From: Halobacillus sp. Nhm2S1
Lineage (GTDB): Bacteria > Bacillota > Bacilli > Bacillales > Halobacillaceae
Assembly (NCBI RefSeq): GCF_019599545.1
Contig: NZ_JAIEZV010000002.1
Location: 930,001-994,000 of the forward strand
Reading direction: 5' to 3'
Length of the DNA: 64,000 bases
Shown here in pieces: positions 27,788 through 36,837 of this stretch; positions within the stretch are counted from its first letter, which is position 1, and each line of letters starts with the position of its first letter. The position numbers were made by a program, and so were the translations under genes. The notes under the pieces were generated by a model. That model worked only from the letters and a program-made list of their open reading frames with translations, did not search any database and was not told the origin of the DNA.

Positions 27788-29248
27788 ATGAATTCTTGCA
27801 TCATTGTCTGGTTCCGAAATGATTTGCGGGTGCACGACCATCTCCCCCTGTTACGCGCTTCTTCGCGTGGGCTTCCGGTTCTCGGCCTTTATGTATTTGA
27901 TCAAGCACATTACAAAACGCTGTCCTACGGATTTCCTAAAACCGGCAAGCATCGGGCTCAATTCATACGGGAGAGTGTGGAAGATTTACGACAGAACCTC
28001 AATCGATTAGGCGCGCCACTTCTTGTGAGACATGGTTCCCCTGAAGAAGTATTTACATCCATATCGGAAAGGTTCCATATCCAAGAGGTCTTCCTGCATG
28101 AAGAAATCGGCAGTGAAGAACTAACCGTTGAGGGTAAGGTCCGTGACCGCCTTCCGCACACTACCTTCACCATCGATCACGGCCATAACCTTTATCCGCC
28201 GGAAGACCTCCCATTCACCACCCGTGAACTCCCGGACACCTTTTCACAGTTTCGCAAGGTATTGGATAAAAATGGAGTACCAGGTCTTACAGAAATATCC
28301 ATCCCCTCATCAGTCAGAGGGTTGAGTCTGCCGAGGGATTTCCCTGAGGGTAAGCTGCCTACTTTGCAGGAGCTTGGTTTAAAGGAGTTGGAGCGGCCTC
28401 CGCGTTATCCGGGGGGGTCGTCTAAAGCGAAAGAACGTCTGCTTCATTATATTTTTAAAGCAGACCGGCTGAAGGTGTATAAGGAGACGAGGAACGGAAT
28501 GCTGAAGGAAGATGACTCATCTAAGTTCTCTCCCTACCTTGCGAACGGATGTCTGTCCCCAAAGGTCGTCCTTGACCAGATTCGCACTTATGAAAAGAAA
28601 TACGGAAAAAATGAGTCCACGTACATGCTTTACTTTGAACTGTTATGGCGCGATTATTTTCACCTGGTGCATCGTAAATATAGAGATCGGATTTTTTATC
28701 CTGCAGGACTCAAAGGAAACCGCATCCCTTGGCATGACGACCAAGAACACCTGCGTCGTTGGATGGATGGGATGACCGGCTATCCTCTCGTTGACGCTGC
28801 CATGAGGGAATTGAAGCAAACAGGATTTATGTCCAACCGTGCCCGCCAGAATGTAGCAAGCTTCTTTACAAAGAACCTTGGGCTGGACTGGCGTATCGGG
28901 GCCGCCTGGTTTGAATCACAACTGGTTGATTACGATGTTTCGAGCAACTACGGTAACTGGCTTTATATCGCAGGCGTTGGAAACGACGCTGTGCCTTTTC
29001 GGGCATTCAACGTAGAAAAGCAGGCGCACGACTATGATCCGGATGGTGCCTATTTGCGCTACTGGCTCCCTGAATTAAAGGAACTTCCTGCCCCGTGGAT
29101 CCATCAACCTAGAGAGATGGGGATGCTCGAGCAACAGCAGTACGGAATTAATCTGGGAGAAGACTACCCGCTACCCATGGTGGATTTGTACGAATCCATG
29201 AAAAATAGAAAGCAAGAGTATGAACAAGCACAAAAAAACTCCCGTTAA
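27788..29248 (+). CDS. Cryptochrome/photolyase, DASH type
   Basis: A 486-residue flavoprotein of the photolyase/cryptochrome family. The antenna-domain start IVWFRNDLRVHDH and the FAD-domain segment SNYGNWLYIAGVGND followed by KQAHDYDPDG and YLRYWLPEL fit the Cry-DASH branch better than CPD photolyases. Cry-DASH proteins repair UV-made pyrimidine dimers, mainly in single-stranded DNA, using blue light, and some have signalling roles. The ATG is preceded by AAAAAGGAGG. A dyad lies just upstream. It stands alone with a terminator. Residues 155-185 form a linker that contains a copy of the dispersed repeat sequence. Confidence 0.85.
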   Translation: MNSCIIVWFRNDLRVHDHLPLLRASSRGLPVLGLYVFDQAHYKTLSYGFPKTGKHRAQFIRESVEDLRQNLNRLGAPLLVRHGSPEEVFTSISERFHIQEVFLHEEIGSEELTVEGKVRDRLPHTTFTIDHGHNLYPPEDLPFTTRELPDTFSQFRKVLDKNGVPGLTEISIPSSVRGLSLPRDFPEGKLPTLQELGLKELERPPRYPGGSSKAKERLLHYIFKADRLKVYKETRNGMLKEDDSSKFSPYLANGCLSPKVVLDQIRTYEKKYGKNESTYMLYFELLWRDYFHLVHRKYRDRIFYPAGLKGNRIPWHDDQEHLRRWMDGMTGYPLVDAAMRELKQTGFMSNRARQNVASFFTKNLGLDWRIGAAWFESQLVDYDVSSNYGNWLYIAGVGNDAVPFRAFNVEKQAHDYDPDGAYLRYWLPELKELPAPWIHQPREMGMLEQQQYGINLGEDYPLPMVDLYESMKNRKQEYEQAQKNSR

Positions 29249-29264
29249 TACGGGAGTTTTTCTA
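29231..29264. terminator. Bidirectional terminator after cry-DASH
   Basis: AAAAACTCCCG (29234-29244), loop TTAATA, CGGGAGTTTTT (29251-29261). Confidence 0.88.
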
Positions 29265-29954
29265 TTCACGGTTTCGTTTTCGAATGAGGAAGAATAGCAG
29301 TACCAACACAACTACTGCAGCTACACCTGCAATTATGATATTTTTCACGTTTGGAACAACCATCTCTACCATCATGTTTGTTTCACCGGCTGCCCGTATG
29401 TCCCATTGCAATACATTCCCGTCCACACGGTCCGCGTTATGTGACTTCGGTTTTATAGGAAGATCAAGGGTGAACGTAAGATCCAACTGGTCCGCGACAA
29501 GTGACTGCATGCCCCCGATGACCCCTGAATTTGAAAGGTCGAGGGCTGCCTCCACTTTGTAAGTCGTTGTAAAAATGCCACCTTCTGTCGTCATTTCGAC
29601 TGGGACATTTCCAATTGCAGGCGCAACACCTGTTTCTGTCATCCCGCCGGAGACCGGCAGAATTTCCATCTCCTGTACATCTTCGAAGCTCTTTTTCGCC
29701 CTAAACCCGATGAAGTCATTCTTCTCATAAGATTCCACGTCGTACCCTTTTGACTCAAGCTCTTCAGAAACACTATCCATCATATTTTCAGCCCGGTCTC
29801 CAAAGCGACTTAAAGCTTCTTCTTCAACCCCTGCCGTAATCGTATGGTCACCGCTTCCATCCTTATTGATCTTCAGTTTCAGGTCCCCTTCCACGCATGC
29901 CGTTAAAAAAGTAAGCAAAAAAATCAGCACGAAAACTTGTCCTGTATTTCTCAT
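29262..29954 (-). CDS. LppM/DUF3153-like lipoprotein with C-terminal anchor
   Basis: A 230-residue protein. The signal segment VLIFLLTFLTAC supplies a lipobox, with the Cys near residue 19. The following VEGDLKLKINKDGSGDHT is typical of LppM/DUF3153-like domains. A second membrane helix (about 205-224, IIIAGVAAVVVLVLLFFLI) and a basic tail RKRN end the protein, so it is tethered at both ends with the domain outside. Start at 29954 behind GGAGG (10 nt). The frame upstream lacks a site. Function is unknown. Confidence 0.65.
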   Translation of the reverse strand: MRNTGQVFVLIFLLTFLTACVEGDLKLKINKDGSGDHTITAGVEEEALSRFGDRAENMMDSVSEELESKGYDVESYEKNDFIGFRAKKSFEDVQEMEILPVSGGMTETGVAPAIGNVPVEMTTEGGIFTTTYKVEAALDLSNSGVIGGMQSLVADQLDLTFTLDLPIKPKSHNADRVDGNVLQWDIRAAGETNMMVEMVVPNVKNIIIAGVAAVVVLVLLFFLIRKRNRE

Positions 29955-30188
29955 GGATTGGCCGCCTCCTTTATGTGGATGATATGTATGAATTCTTCCT
30001 TCCATTAATTCATTCTCAATACAGTCGATCTATCCTACACTTTATTGATATGTTCTTCATTTAATTAAAACAATTGGATTGATGGCACAAAGGGAACAAC
30101 TCCTTCACCATCATTTTACCATGATATGGGAAGCATCACCTGCATGTTTATGACCCTTGTGGAAAAGATAAACCCAGGAGGGATCAGC

Positions 30189-30530
30189 ATGAACGATTTA
30201 ACAATTGAAGAATTCAACCAGCGCCTGCAACAGTGGCAGGGGGAAAACATTCGTATTCAGAAACACGAGCTACGCGATGAGGATACCATCACGATGAACC
30301 TTGATCACATATCATATGAGACTCACACGCGCCGGCTCGACGATTACACACCGATGCACGCGCTTTACTTACATGGCCAAGGACAAACAGAAACGGAGGC
30401 ACAAAGCGCCCAGCCGCTTCCATCCGCCTACTATGAAATTCCTCTGGAAGATTCGACGCGATACCAGTACTTGAATGACCGCTTCACACTGGAAACCACA
30501 CGAGGCACCTACACCATTGAAAAAGAGTAA
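30189..30530 (+). CDS. Small acidic protein, unknown
   Basis: A 113-residue soluble, acidic protein beginning MNDLTIEEFNQRLQQWQ. It has no membrane segment or known motif that I recognise. AGGAGGG lies 5-6 nt before the ATG at 30189, and a terminator follows the stop, so it is probably real. Upstream in-frame codons (from 30126) have no site. Function unknown. Confidence 0.6.
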   Translation: MNDLTIEEFNQRLQQWQGENIRIQKHELRDEDTITMNLDHISYETHTRRLDDYTPMHALYLHGQGQTETEAQSAQPLPSAYYEIPLEDSTRYQYLNDRFTLETTRGTYTIEKE

Positions 30531-30532
30531 AG

Positions 30533-30568
30533 CAAAAGGACGTCTATTAGCGGAGGCGTCCTTTTTTA
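30533..30568 (+). terminator. Terminator after the 113-residue gene
   Basis: AAAAGGACG pairs with CGTCCTTTT around a loose loop, then a T run. Confidence 0.75.
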
Positions 30569-30584
30569 TGTCCTTATTTGCTTT

Positions 30585-30953
30585 CTAGAATTTAAACCCG
30601 ATCACAACTAAATCGACGGCATCTACACCCGAACCATTCTCTGCTTCCGCTTTGATCCCCAGGCCCAGCCCCGGCACATTATAGGTACGGTTGAACCTTT
30701 CTCCTGGGTAAACCGTGATCTGATCGAGGGTTAAAAAGCTCACCTGATTGACTTTCATAAGTAACTTGAACGTGACGGCTCCTTCTGAGACCACCCGGTT
30801 TCCTCCGGCCACGCGAATCGTATAAAAAGGGCTGACATCGATGCCCGCCGGATATTCTTCCGTCAAATCGACCGTTTGTCCTTCCTCGATGACTTGCCCG
30901 CCTGGTTCTGTGACGAAAAGAAGACGATTACCTGAAGTGATTCTGTGGGACAT
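30585..30953 (-). CDS. Beta-rich small protein, unknown
   Basis: A 122-residue protein with alternating hydrophobic and polar residues suggestive of a beta sandwich, and no signal peptide. The ATG at 30953 is chosen because GGAGG lies 7 nt before it, while the ATG two codons upstream is too close. It is convergent with the previous small gene. I do not recognise the family. Confidence 0.55.
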   Translation of the reverse strand: MSHRITSGNRLLFVTEPGGQVIEEGQTVDLTEEYPAGIDVSPFYTIRVAGGNRVVSEGAVTFKLLMKVNQVSFLTLDQITVYPGERFNRTYNVPGLGLGIKAEAENGSGVDAVDLVVIGFKF

Positions 30954-31150
30954 CCTCATTCCTCCCCCATTTGCTCATAATTTATCCTATGTTAGCCACC
31001 TGGGAAGCGGAAGGTCTAAGAAACATATTTCAACAAAACTTCTCATTTTCCAAATGGAGGAAATACGCATTGTGCAACGAATGGTATAGAAGGAGACACC
31101 TACATAGCTCATCTACACGACTCCAAAATTTTTTTTAAAGGAGACAGGAA

Positions 31151-32650
31151 ATGCTTAATTTTAAGAAGTGGTTCGTCGTTTTTACTGCCTTTTTTCTCAC
31201 CGTACCATCCGTCACTTTGGCAGGGTCCATCAAAGACGGTTCCTCAGGTAACCCAGGCGAATGGTATGTCGGAGAAACTCCCTCTACTATTGCCGCTAAC
31301 TCTCACCCCATTCTTTTTGTTCACGGACTGAACAGCTCCTCAGACACATGGTATAAGAACAATAATATGTATACGACCGCATACCAAAGCGGCTACGAAA
31401 CAGCGTTCATCGACCTCAATGCTGGAAAGAGCATGTGGGATAATGGAGCCCTTTTATCCGAAAAGGTGAAAGAGATCTACAACTACTTCGGTGAAAAAGT
31501 TGTTGTCGTCGCCCATAGTAAAGGTGGTGTGGATACCCAATCCGCCCTCGTTCATTACGGAGCTGACCCCTACATTGAACGAGTGATCACCTTATCCTCA
31601 CCTCATAGCGGTTCCCAATTGGCAGACCTCGCTTACAGCAGCTGGGCTGGGTGGCTTGCCGGCATCATAGGAACTAAAAATGATGGTACCTACTCCCTTC
31701 AAACCGGCTACATGGATTATTACCGCTCCGTTACCGACAGTCACCCCAATGTGTACAACACCCCTTTTTACACATTGGGAGGAACGAAATGGGGCAGTTT
31801 TGGAAGCGCTCTCTATTGGGGAGGCCTTTATCTGAGCTCCTATGGAAGCAATGACGGCGCGGTGACTGTTAAAAGCTCCAGACTTCCTTATGCAAGTGAA
31901 ATCAGTGTAGGAAGATGGAATCACACGACTATAAAAGAAGGATCCTCCACCTTTGATCTCTTTAAAGGATATCTTAATGAAACGATGGCCTCTTCATTTT
32001 CTGCCGCGAGCTTAGAAACAGCTGCTATTACAGAAGAATCGGAGGCCAAAGCAAGTCATTACGTCACGGGAGGAGAATACGTGGGCACACATAAGGAAAA
32101 GGTAGCGGTTGAAAAAGGAGTGGAGACCGTCACCTTCGACTGGATTAGTGACCAAAAAACAGGATCCTTGGCACTGACATCCCCTAGTAAAAAAACATAT
32201 GCTGACTTCGACGTGACCGCAGACAATACTGAATTTTTCAACGGGGTCTATCACCACACCCTAACCATTGAAAAGCCTGAAACAGGGGCATGGACCCTTG
32301 AAACAACAGCCGGTCAAAAAGAACGCTATCTTTTGAGCGCGAGCTTTGAAAGCCCCGTGGATGCCATGCTCAGCAGTGAAGTAGAAGGAAATGAAATGAA
32401 GGTGAAAAGAAACAAAAAGCTGAACATCAATACCGAGATGACGATCGAGTACTATGACAAAAACGGGAAGTGGAAAGAGAAGAAAATGAAGGCGAAAAAG
32501 AATGGAAACGACTTTAAGATTCCAAGCCTCGGCGAAGGTGTCTACAACATGACCATTGACGTAAAGGGAACCTATGAAGGTACCCCTCTTGAACGGACCA
32601 TCATCCACTCCGTGTACGTTGATGATAAAGGAAAACTATACACCCCATAA
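31151..32650 (+). CDS. Secreted lipase/esterase with C-terminal beta domain
   Basis: A 499-residue exported alpha/beta hydrolase. A signal peptide covers residues 1-24 (ends SVTLA). The oxyanion-loop motif LFVHGLNSSS (55-64) and the nucleophile elbow VVAHSKGG (Ser123) are clear, and D235 (SNDGAV) and H258 (RWNHTT) complete a plausible triad. Residues 300-499 form a separate lysine-rich, beta-type region that may bind surface or substrate. It should hydrolyse acyl esters outside the cell. AAAGGAG sits 8 nt before the ATG. Whether it prefers long-chain triglycerides is unknown. Confidence 0.85.
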   Translation: MLNFKKWFVVFTAFFLTVPSVTLAGSIKDGSSGNPGEWYVGETPSTIAANSHPILFVHGLNSSSDTWYKNNNMYTTAYQSGYETAFIDLNAGKSMWDNGALLSEKVKEIYNYFGEKVVVVAHSKGGVDTQSALVHYGADPYIERVITLSSPHSGSQLADLAYSSWAGWLAGIIGTKNDGTYSLQTGYMDYYRSVTDSHPNVYNTPFYTLGGTKWGSFGSALYWGGLYLSSYGSNDGAVTVKSSRLPYASEISVGRWNHTTIKEGSSTFDLFKGYLNETMASSFSAASLETAAITEESEAKASHYVTGGEYVGTHKEKVAVEKGVETVTFDWISDQKTGSLALTSPSKKTYADFDVTADNTEFFNGVYHHTLTIEKPETGAWTLETTAGQKERYLLSASFESPVDAMLSSEVEGNEMKVKRNKKLNINTEMTIEYYDKNGKWKEKKMKAKKNGNDFKIPSLGEGVYNMTIDVKGTYEGTPLERTIIHSVYVDDKGKLYTP

Positions 32651-32690
32651 ACAAAAAGCCGGTCCCTGTTTGAAGGGACCGGCTTTCTCA
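32651..32690 (+). terminator. Terminator after the lipase gene
   Basis: AAAGCCGGTCCCT and its perfect complement around a 6-nt loop. It may also act on the convergent sac operon. Confidence 0.85.
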
Positions 32691-32710
32691 TAAGTTATCT
32701 GGATAATTTT

Positions 32711-32744
32711 GGCGCACCAGGTCATACAGATAATGGAAATTAAA
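32711..32744 (+). repeat. Dispersed ACCAGGTC repeat, copy C
   Basis: GGCGCACCAGGTCATACA, then GATAATGGAAATTAAA. It matches copy D (59245-59278) at 28 of 34 positions and shares TGGCGCACCAGGTC with the outward extension of copy A. It overlaps the sacA stop codon. Confidence 0.65.
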
Positions 32745-34191
32745 ACACTTTCCTCAAATCCCACTTTTTTAGGTTGAGGGTTGTTTTGTCTGATGCCGTA
32801 AATTGGATGCTCTCGTTGTTCGGTGCTGGGTAGAAGCGGGCGGTAAAAACGTGCGCGCCACCATTCACAAACACTTCTACAGAAGATGTATCGATAAAAA
32901 TGTGTACATCATTCAAGGAATCCACTTCGGTCTGGCGCTTCTCAACAACACCATCGACATAGCTTTCGCGTTCCATCGTAAAAATTCTTTGCTCACTTGA
33001 ATAAACAAGTCGTGCAGCTCCGCCGATCTCCAGCGCAAACCAGCCTTCAGAAATGTTGATATCCTCCAGATACAGCTCTACCGCTTTGCCTTTCACACCT
33101 TCTACTTCATGTGTCTCATGATCAAGCTCCAGGCGGTGTTCCACCACGCTACCCTCACGCATTTCCTCCAGCTCCGATACAGGTGTTTGATAGACCCGTC
33201 CATCTACGAGCTTCAATTCACGCGGCAGCGTCATGTTATGCAGCCACTGATGCTTAACGGTCGGATGATCCTGTTCAGCCTGATCCGGCACGCTCATCCA
33301 ACCGAACAGAACCCGACGGCCGTGCTCATCCTCCGTCGTCTGTGGGGCATAAAAGTCAAAGCCGTGATCCAGCTCATAAAAGGCACGATGTTCGTAACGT
33401 CCATTTTGAGAATCAAACGCTCCGACAACATAGCCCGCCTGATAGACATTCTGGTACTTCATTCCATCAGCCTCAAGCCCCTGCGGTGAAAACACAAGGA
33501 CATCTTCGCCTCCCAGCTCGAACAAATCCGGGCATTCGAACATATAACCGAAATCACCGAGAGGACCTTCCCCTCCGCCGGCAAGGACTCCCACATGAGT
33601 CCACTCATGTAAATCCTCACTTTGAAGCAGTGCGACTGCCCCTTTCATGTCTTCCGTTTGAGCCCCGACCACCATAAAGTAAGAACCATTCTGCTTCCAT
33701 ACTTTCGGATCACGGAAATGAGCGGTGTATCCTTCCGGCAAGTGTACGACCGGTCCTTTTTTATCAAAATGGATCCCATCCTTGGACACAGCTAGACATT
33801 GATATGACTCGCGATTACCTTCCTCATCCTTCACGTTCCCTGTATAAAAAGCGTACAGTTCACCGTTATGCTCAATGGCAGACCCTGAATAGCAGCCGTT
33901 CTTCTCAAACCATTCAGAGGGCGTAAGGGCAATGTCTTCATGCGTCCAATTGACCAGATCCTCGGAAGAATAATGGCCCCAAAACTTCGCCCCATGCCCT
34001 GTTTTAAACGGCATCCACTGATAAAACAAATGATAGGTACCGTTCCACTGAATCCAGCCGTTTGGATCATTCAACAAACCGACGGGCGGCATGATGTGAT
34101 AATGCAGACGATAAGGATCCGCTTCCACAAGGTCCTGATGCTTTTCCACTTCTTCAAACGCGGCACGGCGCAACTCCTGATCTTTACTCAT
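32740..34191 (-). CDS. sacA: Sucrose-6-phosphate hydrolase
   Basis: A 483-residue GH32 enzyme. The nucleophile Asp42 is in GLLNDPNGW, followed by FRDPKVW (transition-state stabiliser) and ECPDLFEL (acid/base Glu), the three canonical motifs. A C-terminal beta-sandwich domain follows. It splits sucrose 6-phosphate, delivered by the PTS permease, into glucose 6-phosphate and fructose. It starts 3 nt after the fructokinase stop, so translation is likely coupled. It is the last gene of the operon. Its stop codon is covered by a copy of the dispersed repeat. Confidence 0.94.
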   Translation of the reverse strand: MSKDQELRRAAFEEVEKHQDLVEADPYRLHYHIMPPVGLLNDPNGWIQWNGTYHLFYQWMPFKTGHGAKFWGHYSSEDLVNWTHEDIALTPSEWFEKNGCYSGSAIEHNGELYAFYTGNVKDEEGNRESYQCLAVSKDGIHFDKKGPVVHLPEGYTAHFRDPKVWKQNGSYFMVVGAQTEDMKGAVALLQSEDLHEWTHVGVLAGGGEGPLGDFGYMFECPDLFELGGEDVLVFSPQGLEADGMKYQNVYQAGYVVGAFDSQNGRYEHRAFYELDHGFDFYAPQTTEDEHGRRVLFGWMSVPDQAEQDHPTVKHQWLHNMTLPRELKLVDGRVYQTPVSELEEMREGSVVEHRLELDHETHEVEGVKGKAVELYLEDINISEGWFALEIGGAARLVYSSEQRIFTMERESYVDGVVEKRQTEVDSLNDVHIFIDTSSVEVFVNGGAHVFTARFYPAPNNESIQFTASDKTTLNLKKWDLRKVF

Positions 34192-34194
34192 CGG

Positions 34195-35151
34195 TTACTC
34201 GCCTGCCCCTTCAAGATGCTTGATCACTTCGTCCCGTGTCGGAAGGGCGGTCATCGCACCTTTCGTCGATGCCGCAAGCGCTCCGGATACACTTGCGAAT
34301 TCTGCCATTTTCACCGCCTCCGGAAGCGTGATGGCACGGATATCCCCTTCGTATTCATTCAAGGAAAACAACATGCCCGAAACAAAAGCATCACCAGCTC
34401 CAGTCGTATCGACCGCTTTCACTTTCATGGCAGGCACATGTTGCATTCCATCAGACGTACACACATAATTACCTTCTCCGCCCATTGTAATTAGTGTCAA
34501 AGGGATGTCATAAGCCGCAAGCTTCCCAAGCCCGCGCTCAATGTCCGTTTCGCCTGTGATGAATTCCAACTCTTCCTCCGATATTTTTAAGAGGTCTGCT
34601 TCAGAAAGCATCGACTGAATCGTTTCCCGCGCCTGTTGCTCGGAGTCCCAAAGCGGCAGACGTAAATTCGGGTCATAAGAAATGATCATCCCTTTTTCCT
34701 TCGCCAAAGAAACCGCATGGCGTGTCGCCTCTTTGACGGTCTCACCAATCATTGAGATGGAACCGAAGTGAAGGACTTTATGATTTTCGAAATCTGACGG
34801 GTCGATCTCCCCTGCTTCAAGAAACTGGTCGGCACTCGGATTGATGTAAAAGTCAAAGCTCCGTTCTCCGTCCTCAGCATTGGTTACAAAAACTACGCCC
34901 GTCCTAACATTTGGCGTCAAGAACATGCTGTGTGTCTGCACTCCGTAATCGGTGAGCGTTTTTTTCATAAAGCGGCCGAGCACGTCATCGCCTACTTTCC
35001 CTAAAAATGTAGACGTGGCTCCAAGTCTGGCTACTCCAACGGAAACGTTCGCCGGCGCCCCGCCTGGACTTTTTTGATAGTTCGTATTGTCTTGATCCAA
35101 CGGGATAAAATCAATCAACGCTTCCCCAAGCGAGATGATACCTTTTTTCAT
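34195..35151 (-). CDS. Fructokinase (PfkB family)
   Basis: A 318-residue ribokinase-fold sugar kinase. The N-terminal SPGGAPANVSVGVARLG and the C-terminal DTTGAGDAF, which holds the catalytic Asp, are both present. It phosphorylates the fructose released by SacA to fructose 6-phosphate. GAGGAGG precedes the ATG. It lies between sacP and sacA in the sucrose operon, which makes a ScrK role likely over other PfkB substrates. Confidence 0.9.
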   Translation of the reverse strand: MKKGIISLGEALIDFIPLDQDNTNYQKSPGGAPANVSVGVARLGATSTFLGKVGDDVLGRFMKKTLTDYGVQTHSMFLTPNVRTGVVFVTNAEDGERSFDFYINPSADQFLEAGEIDPSDFENHKVLHFGSISMIGETVKEATRHAVSLAKEKGMIISYDPNLRLPLWDSEQQARETIQSMLSEADLLKISEEELEFITGETDIERGLGKLAAYDIPLTLITMGGEGNYVCTSDGMQHVPAMKVKAVDTTGAGDAFVSGMLFSLNEYEGDIRAITLPEAVKMAEFASVSGALAASTKGAMTALPTRDEVIKHLEGAGE

Positions 35152-35257
35152 CGTTCATCCTCCTCTAAAATTCATTCATGATTACCTTTATTATCTTCCA
35201 TTCACCTATACAAAACAAATCCCTACCAGCCCGAAGACTAGTAAGGATTCGTCACTA

Positions 35258-36631
35258 TTATTTGGTATCTTCGTTCCAACCAAGCAGCAATGTCGCAATG
35301 ATCGAACCACCGATCGCGATTAGGCAACCAATACCGTAGTTGATCGGATCCTGTGCAATTGCGAACATCGGTAAACCGGTCAGACCGATTCCGTTCGCCA
35401 TCACTTTTGTGAACACGACGTACGCGCCACCCAGTGCACCACCGATCGCCGCTCCGATGAACGGACGACGGTATTTCAAGTTCACACCGAAAATCGCAGG
35501 TTCCGTAATTCCAAGGAAAGCAGAAATTCCTGCTGGAAGAGCGATTTCTTTCGTTTTCTTGTTTTTCGTCTTGAAGAAGACCGCAATCGTCGCTCCACCT
35601 TGAGCAACGTTCGCCATCGCCCAAATAGGAAGCAAGTAGTTACCACCGACGTTCAATAGTTCCGCTTCAATAGCGTGGAAGCTGTGATGGACACCTGTCA
35701 ATACAATTGTGGAGTACAATCCACCGAAAATCAGCCCGGCAATCGGTCCAGCTGTATCATACACAACGCCAAGTACGGAAGTGAGGCCATTACCAAGCGT
35801 ACGACCAAGCGGACCTACGACAAGCAAAGCAACAAAACCTGTGAAAATAACCGTTAAGAACGGTGTAAGCAATAGATCAATGGCATTCGGAACAACTTTA
35901 CGGAAGGCTTGTTCCATTTTCGCCATCACATAAACTGTCAATAGAACAGGGATAACCGTTCCCTGATACCCAAGCATTTCAACTCCAAAGCCTAGAAAGT
36001 CGAGTGTTTCCGGCTGAGCATCGGAAAGTCCCCACGGGTTCAAAAGATTCGGGTGGGTCATAATTCCACCGATAACAGCACCTAAATACGCGTTTCCTCC
36101 AAATTCCTTCGCAGCACTAAAACCGATTAAGATCGGCAGAATGATGAACGAGGCAGAGGAGAACATATCCAGCATGACGAACATTCCACTTTCAGGATCA
36201 ACCCAGTTGTATGTGTTCATCAGGCCAAGCAGACCCATCAGCATACCCGCAGCAACGATCGCGGGGATAATTGGAACGAAAATGTTCGATAGCGTCCGGG
36301 CAAAACGCGCCAGTGGGTTCATTTTACTTTTGGCCGCATCCTTGTGAGAAACGGACTTATCATTTTCCTCTTCTTCAACCGAAGCTCCTACCATCGGCCC
36401 AAAGTGGGTGAACACTTTGTTGACCGTTCCTGTTCCGAAAATGATTTGGAATTGACCAGAGCTTGAGAACGCTCCTTTGACACCATCGAGTTCTTCAATG
36501 GCTGCTTTATCAATTTGACTCTCATCATCAATGACGAGACGTAAACGAGTGGCACAGTGAGTGGCACTGACAACATTATCTTTGCCGCCGAGCAAAGGAA
36601 CCAATTGTTCAGCTACTTCTTTATGATTCAT
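35258..36631 (-). CDS. sacP: Sucrose-specific PTS permease, EIIBC
   Basis: A 457-residue fusion of an N-terminal EIIB domain (phospho-cysteine in SATHCATRLRLV, near residue 26) with an EIIC membrane domain of about ten helices. No EIIA domain is present, as in B. subtilis SacP, which borrows the glucose EIIA. It imports sucrose as sucrose 6-phosphate. AGGAGG lies 7 nt before the ATG. The leader upstream carries promoter, cre, antiterminator and terminator. Confidence 0.93.
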   Translation of the reverse strand: MNHKEVAEQLVPLLGGKDNVVSATHCATRLRLVIDDESQIDKAAIEELDGVKGAFSSSGQFQIIFGTGTVNKVFTHFGPMVGASVEEEENDKSVSHKDAAKSKMNPLARFARTLSNIFVPIIPAIVAAGMLMGLLGLMNTYNWVDPESGMFVMLDMFSSASFIILPILIGFSAAKEFGGNAYLGAVIGGIMTHPNLLNPWGLSDAQPETLDFLGFGVEMLGYQGTVIPVLLTVYVMAKMEQAFRKVVPNAIDLLLTPFLTVIFTGFVALLVVGPLGRTLGNGLTSVLGVVYDTAGPIAGLIFGGLYSTIVLTGVHHSFHAIEAELLNVGGNYLLPIWAMANVAQGGATIAVFFKTKNKKTKEIALPAGISAFLGITEPAIFGVNLKYRRPFIGAAIGGALGGAYVVFTKVMANGIGLTGLPMFAIAQDPINYGIGCLIAIGGSIIATLLLGWNEDTK

Positions 36632-36660
36632 GATGTTTCCTCCTTGTTATTTTTTTAAAA

Positions 36661-36746
36661 AATAAAAAAGACCTAAAACGCGCACAGTGTGGGTAGGTCA
36701 TTCGCATACACGAGTCACCTAGCCAACTCTACACATTTTAGGTCTT
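36661..36746 (-). terminator. SacT-controlled leader terminator
   Basis: Leftward, AAGACCTAAAA (from 36746) pairs with TTTTAGGTCTT (to 36668), followed by a T-rich tail. The interior is long, with a second stem TAGGT...ACCTA. The 5' arm overlaps the last bases of the RAT, so antiterminator and terminator are mutually exclusive. Confidence 0.85.
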
Positions 36747-36769
36747 GCCTGCTTTACCAGTAACAATCC
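36741..36769 (-). promoter_or_regulatory. Ribonucleic antiterminator (RAT) for SacT
   Basis: The 29-nt leftward sequence begins GGATTGTTACTGGTAAAG and ends CAGGCAAGACC, matching the known Sac/Lic RAT pattern closely. SacT bound here would prevent the terminator and allow expression of sacP, fructokinase and sacA. Confidence 0.92.
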
Positions 36770-36795
36770 TGCATTATTTAACTTTGAACAATTTC

Positions 36796-36824
36796 ATTTT
36801 AACCACTGAAAACGCTATCGTCAA
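36796..36824 (-). promoter_or_regulatory. sac operon promoter with cre site
   Basis: Leftward TTGACG (36819-36824), 17-nt spacer, TAAAAT (36796-36801). The spacer contains a cre, TGAAAACGCTATCG on the plus strand (36807-36820), matching the consensus at 13 of 14 positions. It adds CcpA control to SacT control. It lies just past sacT, so sacT is not obligatorily cotranscribed. Confidence 0.82.
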
Positions 36825-36837
36825 TCCCTTTGTAAAA

